Source: JADCCX01 sp031431475
GTDB taxonomy: Bacteria; Pseudomonadota; Alphaproteobacteria; Rhizobiales; Beijerinckiaceae
Reading direction: 5' to 3'
Assembly (NCBI GenBank): GCA_031431475.1
Contig: JANPDL010000018.1
Coordinates: 248,001-312,000, forward strand
DNA: 64,000 bases
The notes under the pieces are model-generated. The model saw only the letters and a list, made by a program, of their open reading frames with translations. It made no database searches and was not told where the DNA came from. Positions 18,384-27,444 of the stretch are shown one piece after another; positions within the stretch are counted from its first letter, which is position 1; every line of letters begins with the position of its first letter. The translations under genes were made by a program, and so were the position numbers.

Positions 18384-19447
18384 GCGAGATTAAGCACGCC
18401 AGTGGTGGCGACTTGCGCTGCACCGGCATCTACAGCCGTCGTCATGCCGATGATGCAGGCGCCTTCACCCGCCGCCGCCAATATCTCCTGCGCTTTCGCG
18501 GCATCCACGATCAATGCCATGCCGATGCCGCAGTTGAAGGTGCGAAGCATCTCGTACTCACTGACACCGCCTGTTTTTGCCAGCCAACGGAACACTGGCG
18601 GTACTGCGATCTGATCCAGCCGGAGAGAAACGCCGATGTTTTCTGGCAAAACCCGCGGGATATTGTCGATGAAACCGCCTCCCGTGATGTGCACCAAGCC
18701 ATGGATGCCGCCGATCCGGCGAACCAGGTCCAGCACCAGCTTCACATAAATGCGCGTTGGCGTGAGCAGCGCCTCGGCGAGTGTCTGGTCTTTCGCGAAT
18801 GGAGCTGTGTCTGTCCACGCGAGGCCGCTTTGGCTGACGATTCGGCGGACGAGGGAGTAGCCGTTGGAATGCACGCCCGAGGAGGGTAGGCCGATCACGA
18901 TCTGTCCGGCCTCGACGCCTTGCGGAAGCACCTGTCCGCGTTCGACCGCACCAACGGAGAAGCCAGCGAGATCGTAATCCTGACCAGCATACATCCCGGG
19001 CATCTCGGCTGTTTCGCCACCGATCAACGCACATCCTGCCTGTTTGCAGCCTTCCGCTATTCCGCGCACAATTTCCACGCCAACCTTTGGCACAAGCTTG
19101 CCCGTGGCGTAATAATCGAGAAAGAACAGGGGCTCTGCGCCCTGCACAATCAGATCGTTCACGCACATCGCAACAAGATCGATACCAACGGTGTGGTGTA
19201 TGCCGCTGTCGATTGCGATCTTGACCTTGGTGCCAACGCCATCATTGGCCGCGACCAGAATCGGATCCTTGAAACCGGCCGCTTTCAGATCGAACAAGCC
19301 GCCAAAACCGCCGATTTCTGCATCGGCACCGGGGCGGCGAGTCGCGCGCACCAGCGGCTTGATCTGATCAACCATCTCATTGCCGGCATCGATGTCCACA
19401 CCGGCATCGGCATAGGTCAGGCCGGTGGTTTTCGTGCTCTTCGCCAT
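18380..19447 (-). CDS. purM: Phosphoribosylformylglycinamidine cyclo-ligase (AIR synthetase)
   Basis: Converts FGAM to AIR with ATP in purine synthesis. It has 355 residues. The N-terminus has 'LTYADAGVDIDAGNEMVDQI', followed by 'PILVAANDGVGTKVKIA', 'ALIGGETAEMPGMYAGQDYD' and 'GLPSSGVHSNGYSLVRRI', all family blocks. It is the first gene of purM-purN. It diverges from the CDP-alcohol phosphatidyltransferase gene with 78 bases between starts. Confidence 0.97.
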   Translation of the reverse strand: MAKSTKTTGLTYADAGVDIDAGNEMVDQIKPLVRATRRPGADAEIGGFGGLFDLKAAGFKDPILVAANDGVGTKVKIAIDSGIHHTVGIDLVAMCVNDLIVQGAEPLFFLDYYATGKLVPKVGVEIVRGIAEGCKQAGCALIGGETAEMPGMYAGQDYDLAGFSVGAVERGQVLPQGVEAGQIVIGLPSSGVHSNGYSLVRRIVSQSGLAWTDTAPFAKDQTLAEALLTPTRIYVKLVLDLVRRIGGIHGLVHITGGGFIDNIPRVLPENIGVSLRLDQIAVPPVFRWLAKTGGVSEYEMLRTFNCGIGMALIVDAAKAQEILAAAGEGACIIGMTTAVDAGAAQVATTGVLNLA

Positions 19448-19525
19448 GGAAATTCCTCGTGAAACTGGCGGTAGGGGCTGCGATCCGCCTTGGCAAGCGC
19501 GGGGAGATCGTTATCGTCAGGAAAC

Positions 19526-20071
19526 ATGCAGCCCTCGGCCCTGAATCTTGCAAATCTCCTCACACTGCTCCGTTTCGGGCTGGTGCCTATCGTCATTGTC
19601 TCGATTATCAACAAGCAATGGACGCTGGCGTTCGTGCTGTTCGTGACGGCTGGCGTGACGGATGCTGTCGATGGTTTTGTGGCTCGGCATTTCGATATGC
19701 GGACGGAACTGGGGGCGTATCTTGATCCGCTGGCGGACAAGGCGCTTCTGGTGTCGATCTACATCACCATGGCGATTGGCGGCTATATTCCGGTCTGGCT
19801 GGCTGTTCTCGTGGTGTCGCGCGATATCATGATCATCGGCGCGGTCATCGTGTCGTGGCTCATGGACAATCCGGTCGAGATCAATCCGCTCCGGCTGAGC
19901 AAGGCAAATACGCTGGTTCAGATCAGCTTTGTGGCGCTGATGCTGTTTCTTCTGGCCTTTGCACTGTCCATGGACATGCTCGTGAATATCAGCGTCGCGG
20001 TGGTGACGGTCTTGACCCTGGCCTCAATGATTGCCTATCTCGCGACCTGGTTCCGCCATATGGCTGATTGA
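19526..20071 (+). CDS. CDP-alcohol phosphatidyltransferase family protein
   Basis: Integral membrane enzyme of phospholipid head-group synthesis, 181 residues. The signature DG-x2-AR-x8-G-x3-D-x3-D is present as 'DGFVARHFDMRTELGAYLDP' followed by LADK. Members make phosphatidylglycerol phosphate, cardiolipin or related lipids, and the length does not settle which. ATG at 19526 follows TCAGGAAAC. A perM-like gene begins 18 bases after the stop, and hdaA and ppk follow. This order recurs in Hyphomicrobiales. Confidence 0.88.
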   Translation: MQPSALNLANLLTLLRFGLVPIVIVSIINKQWTLAFVLFVTAGVTDAVDGFVARHFDMRTELGAYLDPLADKALLVSIYITMAIGGYIPVWLAVLVVSRDIMIIGAVIVSWLMDNPVEINPLRLSKANTLVQISFVALMLFLLAFALSMDMLVNISVAVVTVLTLASMIAYLATWFRHMAD

Positions 20072-20089
20072 GAAAGAACTCTGAAGCGC

Positions 20090-21184
20090 ATGACATTGCA
20101 GCGAAAAATTGGTTTCTGGTTGGCAGCGCTCGCGATCTTCGTGGCACTGATCTGGCTGCTGCGCGATGTGTTGATGCCTTTTGCAGCTGGCCTCGTGCTG
20201 GCCTATCTGCTCGATCCGCTGGCCGACCGGCTGGAAAAATGGGGGCTCGGCAGGCTTGGCGCGACGCTTCTGATCCTCGTTCTGTTCGTCACCCTTTTCA
20301 TCGGCCTGCTGATCGTCGTAGCACCGCTGCTGGCGACGCAGATCATGGCCTTCATCGACAAGGTGCCGGGCTATGTCACGCGCCTGCAAGCGCTGCTGAC
20401 CGAACAGGGTGGCCCGCTGCTGGAGCGCGTGGGTGGAGAGAAAGTTTTGCAGGATCTGCAGAAATCCCTGGGCGATGTGGTAGGGCAGGGCATGACCTGG
20501 CTGGGCCGCTTTCTCACATCGCTCTGGTCTGGCGGACAGGCGCTGATTGGCATCATGTCGTTGCTGGTCGTAACCCCTGTCGTGGCGTTTTATCTGTTGC
20601 TGGACTGGGACAAGATGGTCGCCAAGATGGACAGCTGGGTGCCGGTTGATCAACGCGACACCGTACGGGAGATCGCAGGCGATATCGACACCGCGATTTC
20701 CGGCTTTCTGCGCGGGCAGACACTGGTGTGTCTGATTCTCGGTTGCATCTATGCGGCGGGCTTATTCGCGCTCGGCCTGAATTTTGGCATTCTCATTGGG
20801 ATTTCAGCAGGAATCTTGAGTTTTATTCCATATGTTGGATCTCTTCTGGGTCTTTTCGTCGCTGTCGCGGTGGCTATCGCGCAATTCTGGCCAGACTCGA
20901 CGATGGTGGGATTGGTGCTGCTCGTCTTTGTCATCGGACAGTTCATCGAGGGCAATATCCTGGCACCCAAGCTGGTGGGGGAAACCGTAGGCCTGCATCC
21001 GGTGTGGCTGATGTTCGCGCTGCTAGCGGCAGGTTCGCTGTTCGGATTTCTGGGCTTGCTGCTCGCCGTGCCAATAGCGGCGGCAATTGGCGTACTGATC
21101 CGCTTTGCCCTGAAGCAATATCTCGGTAGCCCACTACACGGCGGCTCTGCATTGCCCGAACCATCTGCTTCAAGCGATGGCTGA
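20090..21184 (+). CDS. AI-2E/PerM-family transporter
   Basis: Polytopic inner-membrane protein of the UPF0118/AI-2E family, 364 residues with about seven hydrophobic spans. It begins 'KIGFWLAALAIFVALIWLL' and has the conserved end 'GQFIEGNILAPKLVGETVGL' and 'HPVWLMFALLAAGSLFGFLG'. Family members have been linked to autoinducer-2 export or cation antiport, but the role here is not clear. Its 3' end overlaps the hdaA start by eight bases, so the two are co-transcribed. Confidence 0.88.
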   Translation: MTLQRKIGFWLAALAIFVALIWLLRDVLMPFAAGLVLAYLLDPLADRLEKWGLGRLGATLLILVLFVTLFIGLLIVVAPLLATQIMAFIDKVPGYVTRLQALLTEQGGPLLERVGGEKVLQDLQKSLGDVVGQGMTWLGRFLTSLWSGGQALIGIMSLLVVTPVVAFYLLLDWDKMVAKMDSWVPVDQRDTVREIAGDIDTAISGFLRGQTLVCLILGCIYAAGLFALGLNFGILIGISAGILSFIPYVGSLLGLFVAVAVAIAQFWPDSTMVGLVLLVFVIGQFIEGNILAPKLVGETVGLHPVWLMFALLAAGSLFGFLGLLLAVPIAAAIGVLIRFALKQYLGSPLHGGSALPEPSASSDG

Positions 21185-21854
21185 AAACCGCCAGTTACCA
21201 CTGGAACTCGCGCTGGAACCCCGCTTTGGCGAGGAAGACTTCCTGATCAGCCAGTCCAATGCTGATGCATACGGCATGATCGAGGCGTGGCCTGACTGGC
21301 CATCACGCATGCTTGTGGTGTCGGGGCCCGCCGCATCCGGCAAATCGCATCTCGCAGCGATCTGGGCAAAACGTGCGCACGCCAGATCTTTGAGCGCAAG
21401 GTCGCTTGGCAAGGCCGATGTTCCCGCGCTTGTTGCGGCGAAAGCGGTGGTTGTGGAGGATATTGACCGGTCCGGTGTGGATGAGACTGCGCTGTTTCAC
21501 CTCGTCAATCTTGCGCAGGAAAAGAACGCCTTCGTGTTTCTCACGACAGCAAAGGCACCGGATGATCTGGGTCTGGCAACGCCCGATCTTTTATCGCGCC
21601 TGCGCCGGGCACCGCTCGTGGCCATAGCACCGCCGGATGATGCGCTGATCCGCGCTCTGTTGGTAAAATTGTTTGTGGACCGGCAACTCGTGGTGGATAC
21701 CGCGCTTGTCGAATATCTCTGCGTGCGAATGGAGCGATCCTTTTCTACCGTGCGCAGCACCGTCGAGAAACTGGATCGAGAGGCGCTGGCGAGGGGAAGG
21801 CGACTCACGCGCCCCATGGCCGCAAGCATTCTTGGATGGACGACCGAGAATTGA
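21177..21854 (+). CDS. hdaA: DnaA-inactivating regulator HdaA
   Basis: DnaA-related AAA+ protein of 225 residues that acts with the sliding clamp to promote hydrolysis of DnaA-bound ATP after initiation, as in Caulobacter. The N-terminal 'QLPLEL' matches the clamp-binding consensus. 'SGPAASGKSHLAAIW' is Walker A and 'VVVEDIDRSG' is Walker B. There is no C-terminal DNA-binding domain IV, which separates it from DnaA. It overlaps the PerM-like gene by eight bases. Confidence 0.93.
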   Translation: MAENRQLPLELALEPRFGEEDFLISQSNADAYGMIEAWPDWPSRMLVVSGPAASGKSHLAAIWAKRAHARSLSARSLGKADVPALVAAKAVVVEDIDRSGVDETALFHLVNLAQEKNAFVFLTTAKAPDDLGLATPDLLSRLRRAPLVAIAPPDDALIRALLVKLFVDRQLVVDTALVEYLCVRMERSFSTVRSTVEKLDREALARGRRLTRPMAASILGWTTEN

Positions 21855-21957
21855 AACGCCTTTGACTTGAAATACTTTCAATCAATCCGCGTTATGTCAT
21901 GATCCTGTTGCAAAGCGTTTCTCTGGAGATGATCAATGGAACGCGAGGAGATCTGAT

Positions 21958-24141
21958 ATGCCCGGCAGGCGGCGCCCGATGGCGCTTAAGGTGGATGGCG
22001 ATGGAATCGCGCTCAGGCAATCGCCCGCGCGGTTCATCAACCGGGAGTTGTCCTGGCTCGAGTTCAATGCGCGGGTTCTGGAAGAGGCTTCCAATCCGCA
22101 GCACCCCGTGCTCGAGCGGCTGCGCTTCCTGTCGATCTCGGCGAACAATCTCGATGAATTCTTCATGGTGCGCGTCTCTGGACTGACCGAACAGGTCACG
22201 GGCGGCGTGACGGTCCCGTCGGAGGATGGCCTGACGCCAGCCGAGCAACTCGTGAAAATCGGCGAGCGGGTACAGCGCCTGACCGCAGATCAGCAGACAC
22301 GGTGGCGTAGCATACGCGATGATCTCAAAATCTCTGGTATTAGCCTGGCCGGAGCATCTGACCTGTCAGAGCCGGAAGTACGCTGGCTGGGGGATCATTT
22401 CCTGCATGCGGTCTTTCCGGTGCTGACGCCACTCGCCATCGATCCGGCCCATCCGTTTCCGTTTATCCCCAATCTTGGGTTCTCAATGGCGCTGATGCTG
22501 CGTCGCATCTCTGATGGCAGGCAATTGCGTGCGCTGATCCGGATGCCGCAGAAGATCGAGCGGTTCATCAAGCTGCCAGATTTCAATAACAGCGGCACCT
22601 ATCGCTGCATCTTGCTGGAGAAGACGATCAGCTTGTTCATCGGCAAGCTTTTCCCAGGCTACGAACTGATCGGGGCAGGAGCATTCCGTGTCGTCCGCGA
22701 TTCGGATGTCGAAATAGAGGAGGAGGCAGAAGATCTCGTCCGGGTTTTCGAGACGATGTTGAAACAGCGCAAGCGCGGCGTTGTGATCCGTTTGGAAATC
22801 GAAGCTTCAACACCTGAAGCGCTGCAGAAATTTCTGGTGCGTGAATTGCGGGTGAAAGCGGATGAAACCGTTGTCGTCGACGGAATGCTTGCCCTGAACG
22901 ATCTGTCGCAGCTCGTATCGATGGATCGCCCGGATCTGAAATTCGAGCCCTATAACGCCCGCTTTCCCGAGCGCATACGTGAGCACGGCGGCAATTGCTT
23001 CACAGCTATTCGCCAGAAGGATCTGGTGGTCCACCACCCCTATGAATCCTTCGATGTCGTTGTGCAGTTTCTGCAACAGGCGGCGCGTGACCCCAATGTC
23101 GTCGCAATCAAGCAGACGCTTTACCGGACATCCAATGATTCACCCATCGTCAAGGCTTTGGCGGAAGCGGCAGAAGCCGGCAAGTCCGTAACAGCGTTGG
23201 TCGAACTCAAGGCGCGCTTCGACGAGGAGGCCAATATCCGCTGGGCCCGTGATCTCGAGAGGGCGGGGGTTCAGGTCGTGTTCGGCTTCATCGAACTGAA
23301 GACGCACGCCAAACTGTCACTGGTGGTGCGGCGTGAGGCAGGCAATCTTGTGACGTATTGTCATGTTGGTACGGGCAATTATCACCCGATTACAGCCAAG
23401 GTTTACACCGATCTGTCATTGTTCACGGCCAATGCGGCTCTTGGGCGTGATGTAGCGCGCATCTTCAATTTCATCACCGGATATGCCGAGCCGCAGGGCC
23501 TCGAGCACATGGCTGTGTCGCCGATCAACTGCAAGACGCGGTTGCTGGAGCACATTGCCAACGAGATGCGCTTTGCTGTGGCTGGTAAACCTGCTGCAAT
23601 CTGGGCCAAGTGCAATTCGCTCGTCGATCCGGCGATTATCGATGCGCTCTACGATGCCAGCGTAGCGGGTGTACAGATCGACCTTGTGGTGCGCGGCATC
23701 TGCTGTCTGAGGCCTGGTGTACCTGGGCTTTCCGACAATATCCGGGTCAAGTCGATTGTCGGGCGCTTTCTGGAGCATACGAGAATTTATGCCTTCGGCA
23801 ACGGCCATGGCCTGCCGCATCCCAAGGCGGCGCTTTACATCTCGTCCGCTGATCTGATGCCGCGCAACCTGGACCGCAGGGTGGAAGCGCTCATGCCGAT
23901 CCTGAATCCAACTGTGCATGAACAGGTTCTGGATCAGGTAATGGCTGCAAACCTGCTCGACAATGAGCAGAGCTGGCGGGTATTGGCTGATGGAACAAGT
24001 GTGCGCGTCGTGCCTCCGGAACCGGATCAGGCATTCAACGCGCATCGATACTTCATGACGAACCCAAGTCTGTCTGGCCGTGGCAAATCCCTCAAAGATT
24101 CGAGTCCAAGAAGTCTCCTCAAACAACGTGGACATGGCTGA
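21958..24141 (+). CDS. ppk: Polyphosphate kinase 1
   Basis: Membrane-associated kinase that reversibly makes polyphosphate from ATP. It has 727 residues with the four PPK1 domains. The N domain starts 'SPARFINRELSWLEFNARVL'. Phosphorylated His450 lies in 'IELKTHAKLSLVV', with the second catalytic His607 in 'FLEHTRIYAFGNGH'. The motif 'CHVGTGNYHP' is present. ATG at 21958 is preceded by GAGGAGATCTGAT. Its end overlaps ppx by eight bases, coupling synthesis and breakdown of polyphosphate in one transcript. Confidence 0.97.
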   Translation: MPGRRRPMALKVDGDGIALRQSPARFINRELSWLEFNARVLEEASNPQHPVLERLRFLSISANNLDEFFMVRVSGLTEQVTGGVTVPSEDGLTPAEQLVKIGERVQRLTADQQTRWRSIRDDLKISGISLAGASDLSEPEVRWLGDHFLHAVFPVLTPLAIDPAHPFPFIPNLGFSMALMLRRISDGRQLRALIRMPQKIERFIKLPDFNNSGTYRCILLEKTISLFIGKLFPGYELIGAGAFRVVRDSDVEIEEEAEDLVRVFETMLKQRKRGVVIRLEIEASTPEALQKFLVRELRVKADETVVVDGMLALNDLSQLVSMDRPDLKFEPYNARFPERIREHGGNCFTAIRQKDLVVHHPYESFDVVVQFLQQAARDPNVVAIKQTLYRTSNDSPIVKALAEAAEAGKSVTALVELKARFDEEANIRWARDLERAGVQVVFGFIELKTHAKLSLVVRREAGNLVTYCHVGTGNYHPITAKVYTDLSLFTANAALGRDVARIFNFITGYAEPQGLEHMAVSPINCKTRLLEHIANEMRFAVAGKPAAIWAKCNSLVDPAIIDALYDASVAGVQIDLVVRGICCLRPGVPGLSDNIRVKSIVGRFLEHTRIYAFGNGHGLPHPKAALYISSADLMPRNLDRRVEALMPILNPTVHEQVLDQVMAANLLDNEQSWRVLADGTSVRVVPPEPDQAFNAHRYFMTNPSLSGRGKSLKDSSPRSLLKQRGHG

Positions 24142-25636
24142 TGCCAGAGGCCGGTTGCGGCTGGCTGAGCCATTGGCAGTGGTTGATATCGGATCTAACT
24201 CCATCCGACTTGTGGCTTATGAAGGCCTGACGCGCGCACCGACGCCGATTTTCAACGAGAAAGTGCTTTGCGGCCTTGGTCGCGGCGTGACGAAAACGGG
24301 TAAACTGCCTGAAGATGGCGTACGCCTCGCGCTGAAATCTCTGGCACGGTTTCGCACACTGATCGATCTGATGCAGATCAAGGATATCAGGGTGCTGGCG
24401 ACCGCTGCTGCCCGTGATGCCGACAATGGCAAGGCTTTCATCAAACAGGCGGAAGAGGCCATCGGCCAGCGTGTCGAGCTCATTTCGGGGCAGCGCGAGG
24501 CCGTGCTTTCCGCCATGGGCGTGCAATCCGGTTTCTACAAGCCGGACGGCATCGTGGGCGATCTGGGCGGGGGCAGCCTTGAGTTGATTGATGTCGATGG
24601 CAGCAAGCTCGGCAAGGGTGCCAGCGTCAAGCTTGGTGGTCTGGCGCTGATGGATGCCTCGGGTGGCTCTCTCAAAAAGGCAGCAAAGATAGTTAAAGAC
24701 AATCTGGACCAAGTGAAGCTGCAGGGCCGCCGTCGCACCTTCTATGCCGTAGGCGGGACGTGGCGAGCGCTGGCGCGGCTTCACATGAAACAGACGGGCT
24801 ATCCGCTGAAAGTCATGCACGGATACGCAGTGCCGTCCCGGGAGGCCATCGACTTTTGCCGGATGGTGCAGCGTATCGAACCAGACGCGATGACTTCGAT
24901 AGACAGCATTTCCACAGCACGGCGACCATTGCTGGCGCTTGGTGCGCTGGTTCTGGAGCATGTGCTGAAGGAAAGCGAATGCGAGCGCGTCGTTTTCTCT
25001 GCCCTGGGTGTGCGCGAGGGGCTGCTGTTCGAATTGCTGGATTCTGTTGCGCGCAAGAGTGATCCGTTACTTTCCGGGGCGTCTGAACTCAACCTTTTGC
25101 GCTCGCGCTCGCCGAAGCACGGCGAGGAACTCGCGGACTGGACGGATGCATTGATGGCTTCCACCGATCTCGATGAGACGCATGAGGACATGCGGCTCAG
25201 GACTGCGGCCTGTCTGGTCGCCGATATCGGTTGGCGGGCGCATCCCGATTACCGGGGGGAGCAGAGCCTCAACATCATTTCCCATGCCGCCTTTGGAGGC
25301 GTAGATCATCCGGGGCGTGCTTTCGTGGCCTTGTCGGTTTTCTACCGTCATGTCGGCCTGTCCGACGATGAACTGAGCCCGCGTGTGCGCGAACTTGCAT
25401 CCACGCGCCTGCTGGAGCGCGCACGCATTCTGGGTGCCGCGATGCGCGTGGCCTATATCATCTCCGCATCGATGCCGGGGATTTTGACACGTGCTCCACT
25501 GCTGCGGGACGGCAAGACGCTGATTTTGACATTACCGCCCGAGCTTGCTGATCTGAACAGCGACCGTATTGCCAGCCGTATGAAACAGCTGGGGCGCCTG
25601 CTTGCTCTCGATTCAAGGGTTGAAGTTGCCCTGTAG
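24134..25636 (+). CDS. ppx: Exopolyphosphatase (Ppx/GppA family)
   Basis: Sugar kinase-fold phosphatase that removes terminal phosphate from polyphosphate and may hydrolyse pppGpp. It has 500 residues. The nucleotide-binding loops are 'AVVDIGSNSIRLVAYE' and 'GIVGDLGGGSLELID'. A C-terminal HD-like helical region follows from about residue 310 ('RTAACLVADIGWRAHPDYRG'). I chose ATG at 24134, which overlaps ppk by eight bases. An upstream GTG at 24080 would lie deep in ppk. A second, shorter Ppx/GppA gene is at 41467. Confidence 0.95.
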   Translation: MADARGRLRLAEPLAVVDIGSNSIRLVAYEGLTRAPTPIFNEKVLCGLGRGVTKTGKLPEDGVRLALKSLARFRTLIDLMQIKDIRVLATAAARDADNGKAFIKQAEEAIGQRVELISGQREAVLSAMGVQSGFYKPDGIVGDLGGGSLELIDVDGSKLGKGASVKLGGLALMDASGGSLKKAAKIVKDNLDQVKLQGRRRTFYAVGGTWRALARLHMKQTGYPLKVMHGYAVPSREAIDFCRMVQRIEPDAMTSIDSISTARRPLLALGALVLEHVLKESECERVVFSALGVREGLLFELLDSVARKSDPLLSGASELNLLRSRSPKHGEELADWTDALMASTDLDETHEDMRLRTAACLVADIGWRAHPDYRGEQSLNIISHAAFGGVDHPGRAFVALSVFYRHVGLSDDELSPRVRELASTRLLERARILGAAMRVAYIISASMPGILTRAPLLRDGKTLILTLPPELADLNSDRIASRMKQLGRLLALDSRVEVAL

Positions 25637-25660
25637 GTTGCAACATTGCCCGCGCGCCAA

Positions 25661-25717
25661 TTAATGGATTTTAAATCTTCTGCCTTGACCTTACGGCAGC
25701 GAATAAGAATCCATTAA
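25661..25717 (+). repeat. 10-base inverted repeat in the chemoreceptor leader
   Basis: TTAATGGATT at 25661-25670 is exactly complementary to AATCCATTAA at 25708-25717, with 37 bases between. The right arm ends inside the AAGGA ribosome site of the chemoreceptor gene. It may be an operator or an mRNA stem affecting translation. I have no regulator to assign. Confidence 0.5.
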
Positions 25718-25728
25718 GGACCCGAATC

Positions 25729-27444
25729 ATGAAGCGCCTGCTCGCTGCGTTTGGCTCACTGACCAGCCGTATCATCATGACCGCTGTTGCGGCTGTCACA
25801 GTATCTTCCCTTCTGATTGTAGGATTAGCCTGGCGAACGCTGGATACCGAGATCGCCCGAACAATGGATGAGAAGACGCAATGGAGCCTGCGCGTTGCAG
25901 CTGAGGCCTTTATCGCGTTTTATCCGAATTACGACCTTGTGTACGATAAGAACGGCGAAGTTGTCCGTCTGGTCGGCCCGATTGTCCCTGATTTCACGGA
26001 TAATGAAGCTGTTGATCGCGTCAGCAAGATCAACAAGGGTACAGCAACCGTTTTCCGGTTTGATGCTGCCAAGAATGATTTTATTCGTCTGTCGACTTCA
26101 GTCAAGAAAGCCGACGGTACGCGTGCTATCGGAACATTGCTGGGTAATACTGGTGTCGTCTTTCCGGTGATCATGCGGAACGAGGTCTATAATGGCCGAG
26201 CCAACATTCTCGGTATTCCCTATCAGACCGGCTACATGCCCATCGTCGACAAGGACAGCAAACCGCAAGGCATTCTCTATATTGGTGTCGGAAAGATTGA
26301 AGAATTGCGAGCTTCTGTTGATGGCCTCTACAGCGATCTGCTGATGGCTGCTGGCTTAGCCTTGCTCATAGCTGCAGTGGGAGCTGGCATCGTTTCCCGC
26401 AGGCTAATGTTTCCACTGCCACGCCTTGCTGCCGTAACCAGTGATATCGCCAACGACAAAGCCGATGCCGCTGTCCCTTATGCGCATCGCAGAGATGAAA
26501 TTGGCATGTTGGCCCGTTCTCTTGTCACCCTGCAGCAGTCCGTGCGGGAACGGGATGAATTGCGGGATCGCGAAAGTCAGGACCGGCAGGGTGAAATCGA
26601 GCGCGCTCGCAGCCGTGACAGCGACATCTCCGCCTTCCGTCAGGATGTGGCGGAGATCACATCGCGGATTTCCGACGGGTCTGGCCGTATGGACGCCGCC
26701 ACACAGTTGCTAACCTCCGTTGTCAGTTCGACGGCGCAGGGTGCCGACGGTGCACGCGCAGCCTCCGATCAGGCCAACCAGAGCATTTCCACCGTCGCAG
26801 CGTCCGCCGACCAGTTGAATTCCTCGATCCGTGAAGTTGCAACCAGAGCCGAGGAAGCCGCCCGTATTGTAGGCGGAGCTGTCAACTCAGGTCTGCAGTC
26901 ACGGGATGGGATTCGTGAATTATCCGATGCTGCCAGCCGCATTGGCCAGGCCGTTACAGCCATCCAGACCATTGCCGAGCAGACAAACCTGCTGGCACTC
27001 AACGCGACGATCGAGGCTGCGCGTGCCGGCGAGGCAGGACGCGGCTTTGCCGTGGTTGCGAGCGAGGTCAAGGTGCTGGCTACGCAGACCAGCAAGGCAA
27101 CCGAGGATATCGCGGATCAGGTCAGTCAGATCCAGATCGCCAGCGGTAGCGTCGTCGCAACATTTGATGCCATCTTTGCGGCACTGAACGAAATTGACAC
27201 TGCCAGCGGTGCGATTGCGGCCTCTGTAGAAGAACAAGGCGCTGCAACGGGTGAAATCGCCCGTAGTGCCGGTCAGGCGGCGCAAGGCGCGGAAGAGATG
27301 GGTCGTAATGTCATGAATGTCGAGGAAATGGCGTCACGTGCAGCTGAATCGGTGTCCCAGCTGGAGAGTGTCTCGGAAGCATTCCGCAACGACGCTAAGC
27401 AGCTTGTCGGTTCGATTGACAATTTCTTACGCAAGGTTGCCTGA
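25729..27444 (+). CDS. Methyl-accepting chemotaxis protein with periplasmic Cache domain
   Basis: Transmembrane chemoreceptor of 571 residues. It has a first membrane span at about residues 15-35 and a periplasmic single-Cache-type sensor to about 203, including 'GIPYQTGYMPIVDKDSKPQG' and 'ILYIGVG'. A second span is at about 205-224, a HAMP domain to about 277, and a long cytoplasmic coiled coil with the signalling hairpin 'EQTNLLALNATIEAARAGEA' near 417-436. There is no CheR-tethering pentapeptide at the C-terminus. No che or flagellar genes are nearby, so it is an orphan receptor. Its ligand is unknown. Its end overlaps the rnd end by 18 bases. Confidence 0.94.
   Translation: MKRLLAAFGSLTSRIIMTAVAAVTVSSLLIVGLAWRTLDTEIARTMDEKTQWSLRVAAEAFIAFYPNYDLVYDKNGEVVRLVGPIVPDFTDNEAVDRVSKINKGTATVFRFDAAKNDFIRLSTSVKKADGTRAIGTLLGNTGVVFPVIMRNEVYNGRANILGIPYQTGYMPIVDKDSKPQGILYIGVGKIEELRASVDGLYSDLLMAAGLALLIAAVGAGIVSRRLMFPLPRLAAVTSDIANDKADAAVPYAHRRDEIGMLARSLVTLQQSVRERDELRDRESQDRQGEIERARSRDSDISAFRQDVAEITSRISDGSGRMDAATQLLTSVVSSTAQGADGARAASDQANQSISTVAASADQLNSSIREVATRAEEAARIVGGAVNSGLQSRDGIRELSDAASRIGQAVTAIQTIAEQTNLLALNATIEAARAGEAGRGFAVVASEVKVLATQTSKATEDIADQVSQIQIASGSVVATFDAIFAALNEIDTASGAIAASVEEQGAATGEIARSAGQAAQGAEEMGRNVMNVEEMASRAAESVSQLESVSEAFRNDAKQLVGSIDNFLRKVA

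Noticed and set aside
25690..25712. Sigma-70 promoter reading TTGACC at 25684 with a -10 near 25704
   Set aside because: The spacing is wrong for the only TA-rich hexamer available, so I do not call it.
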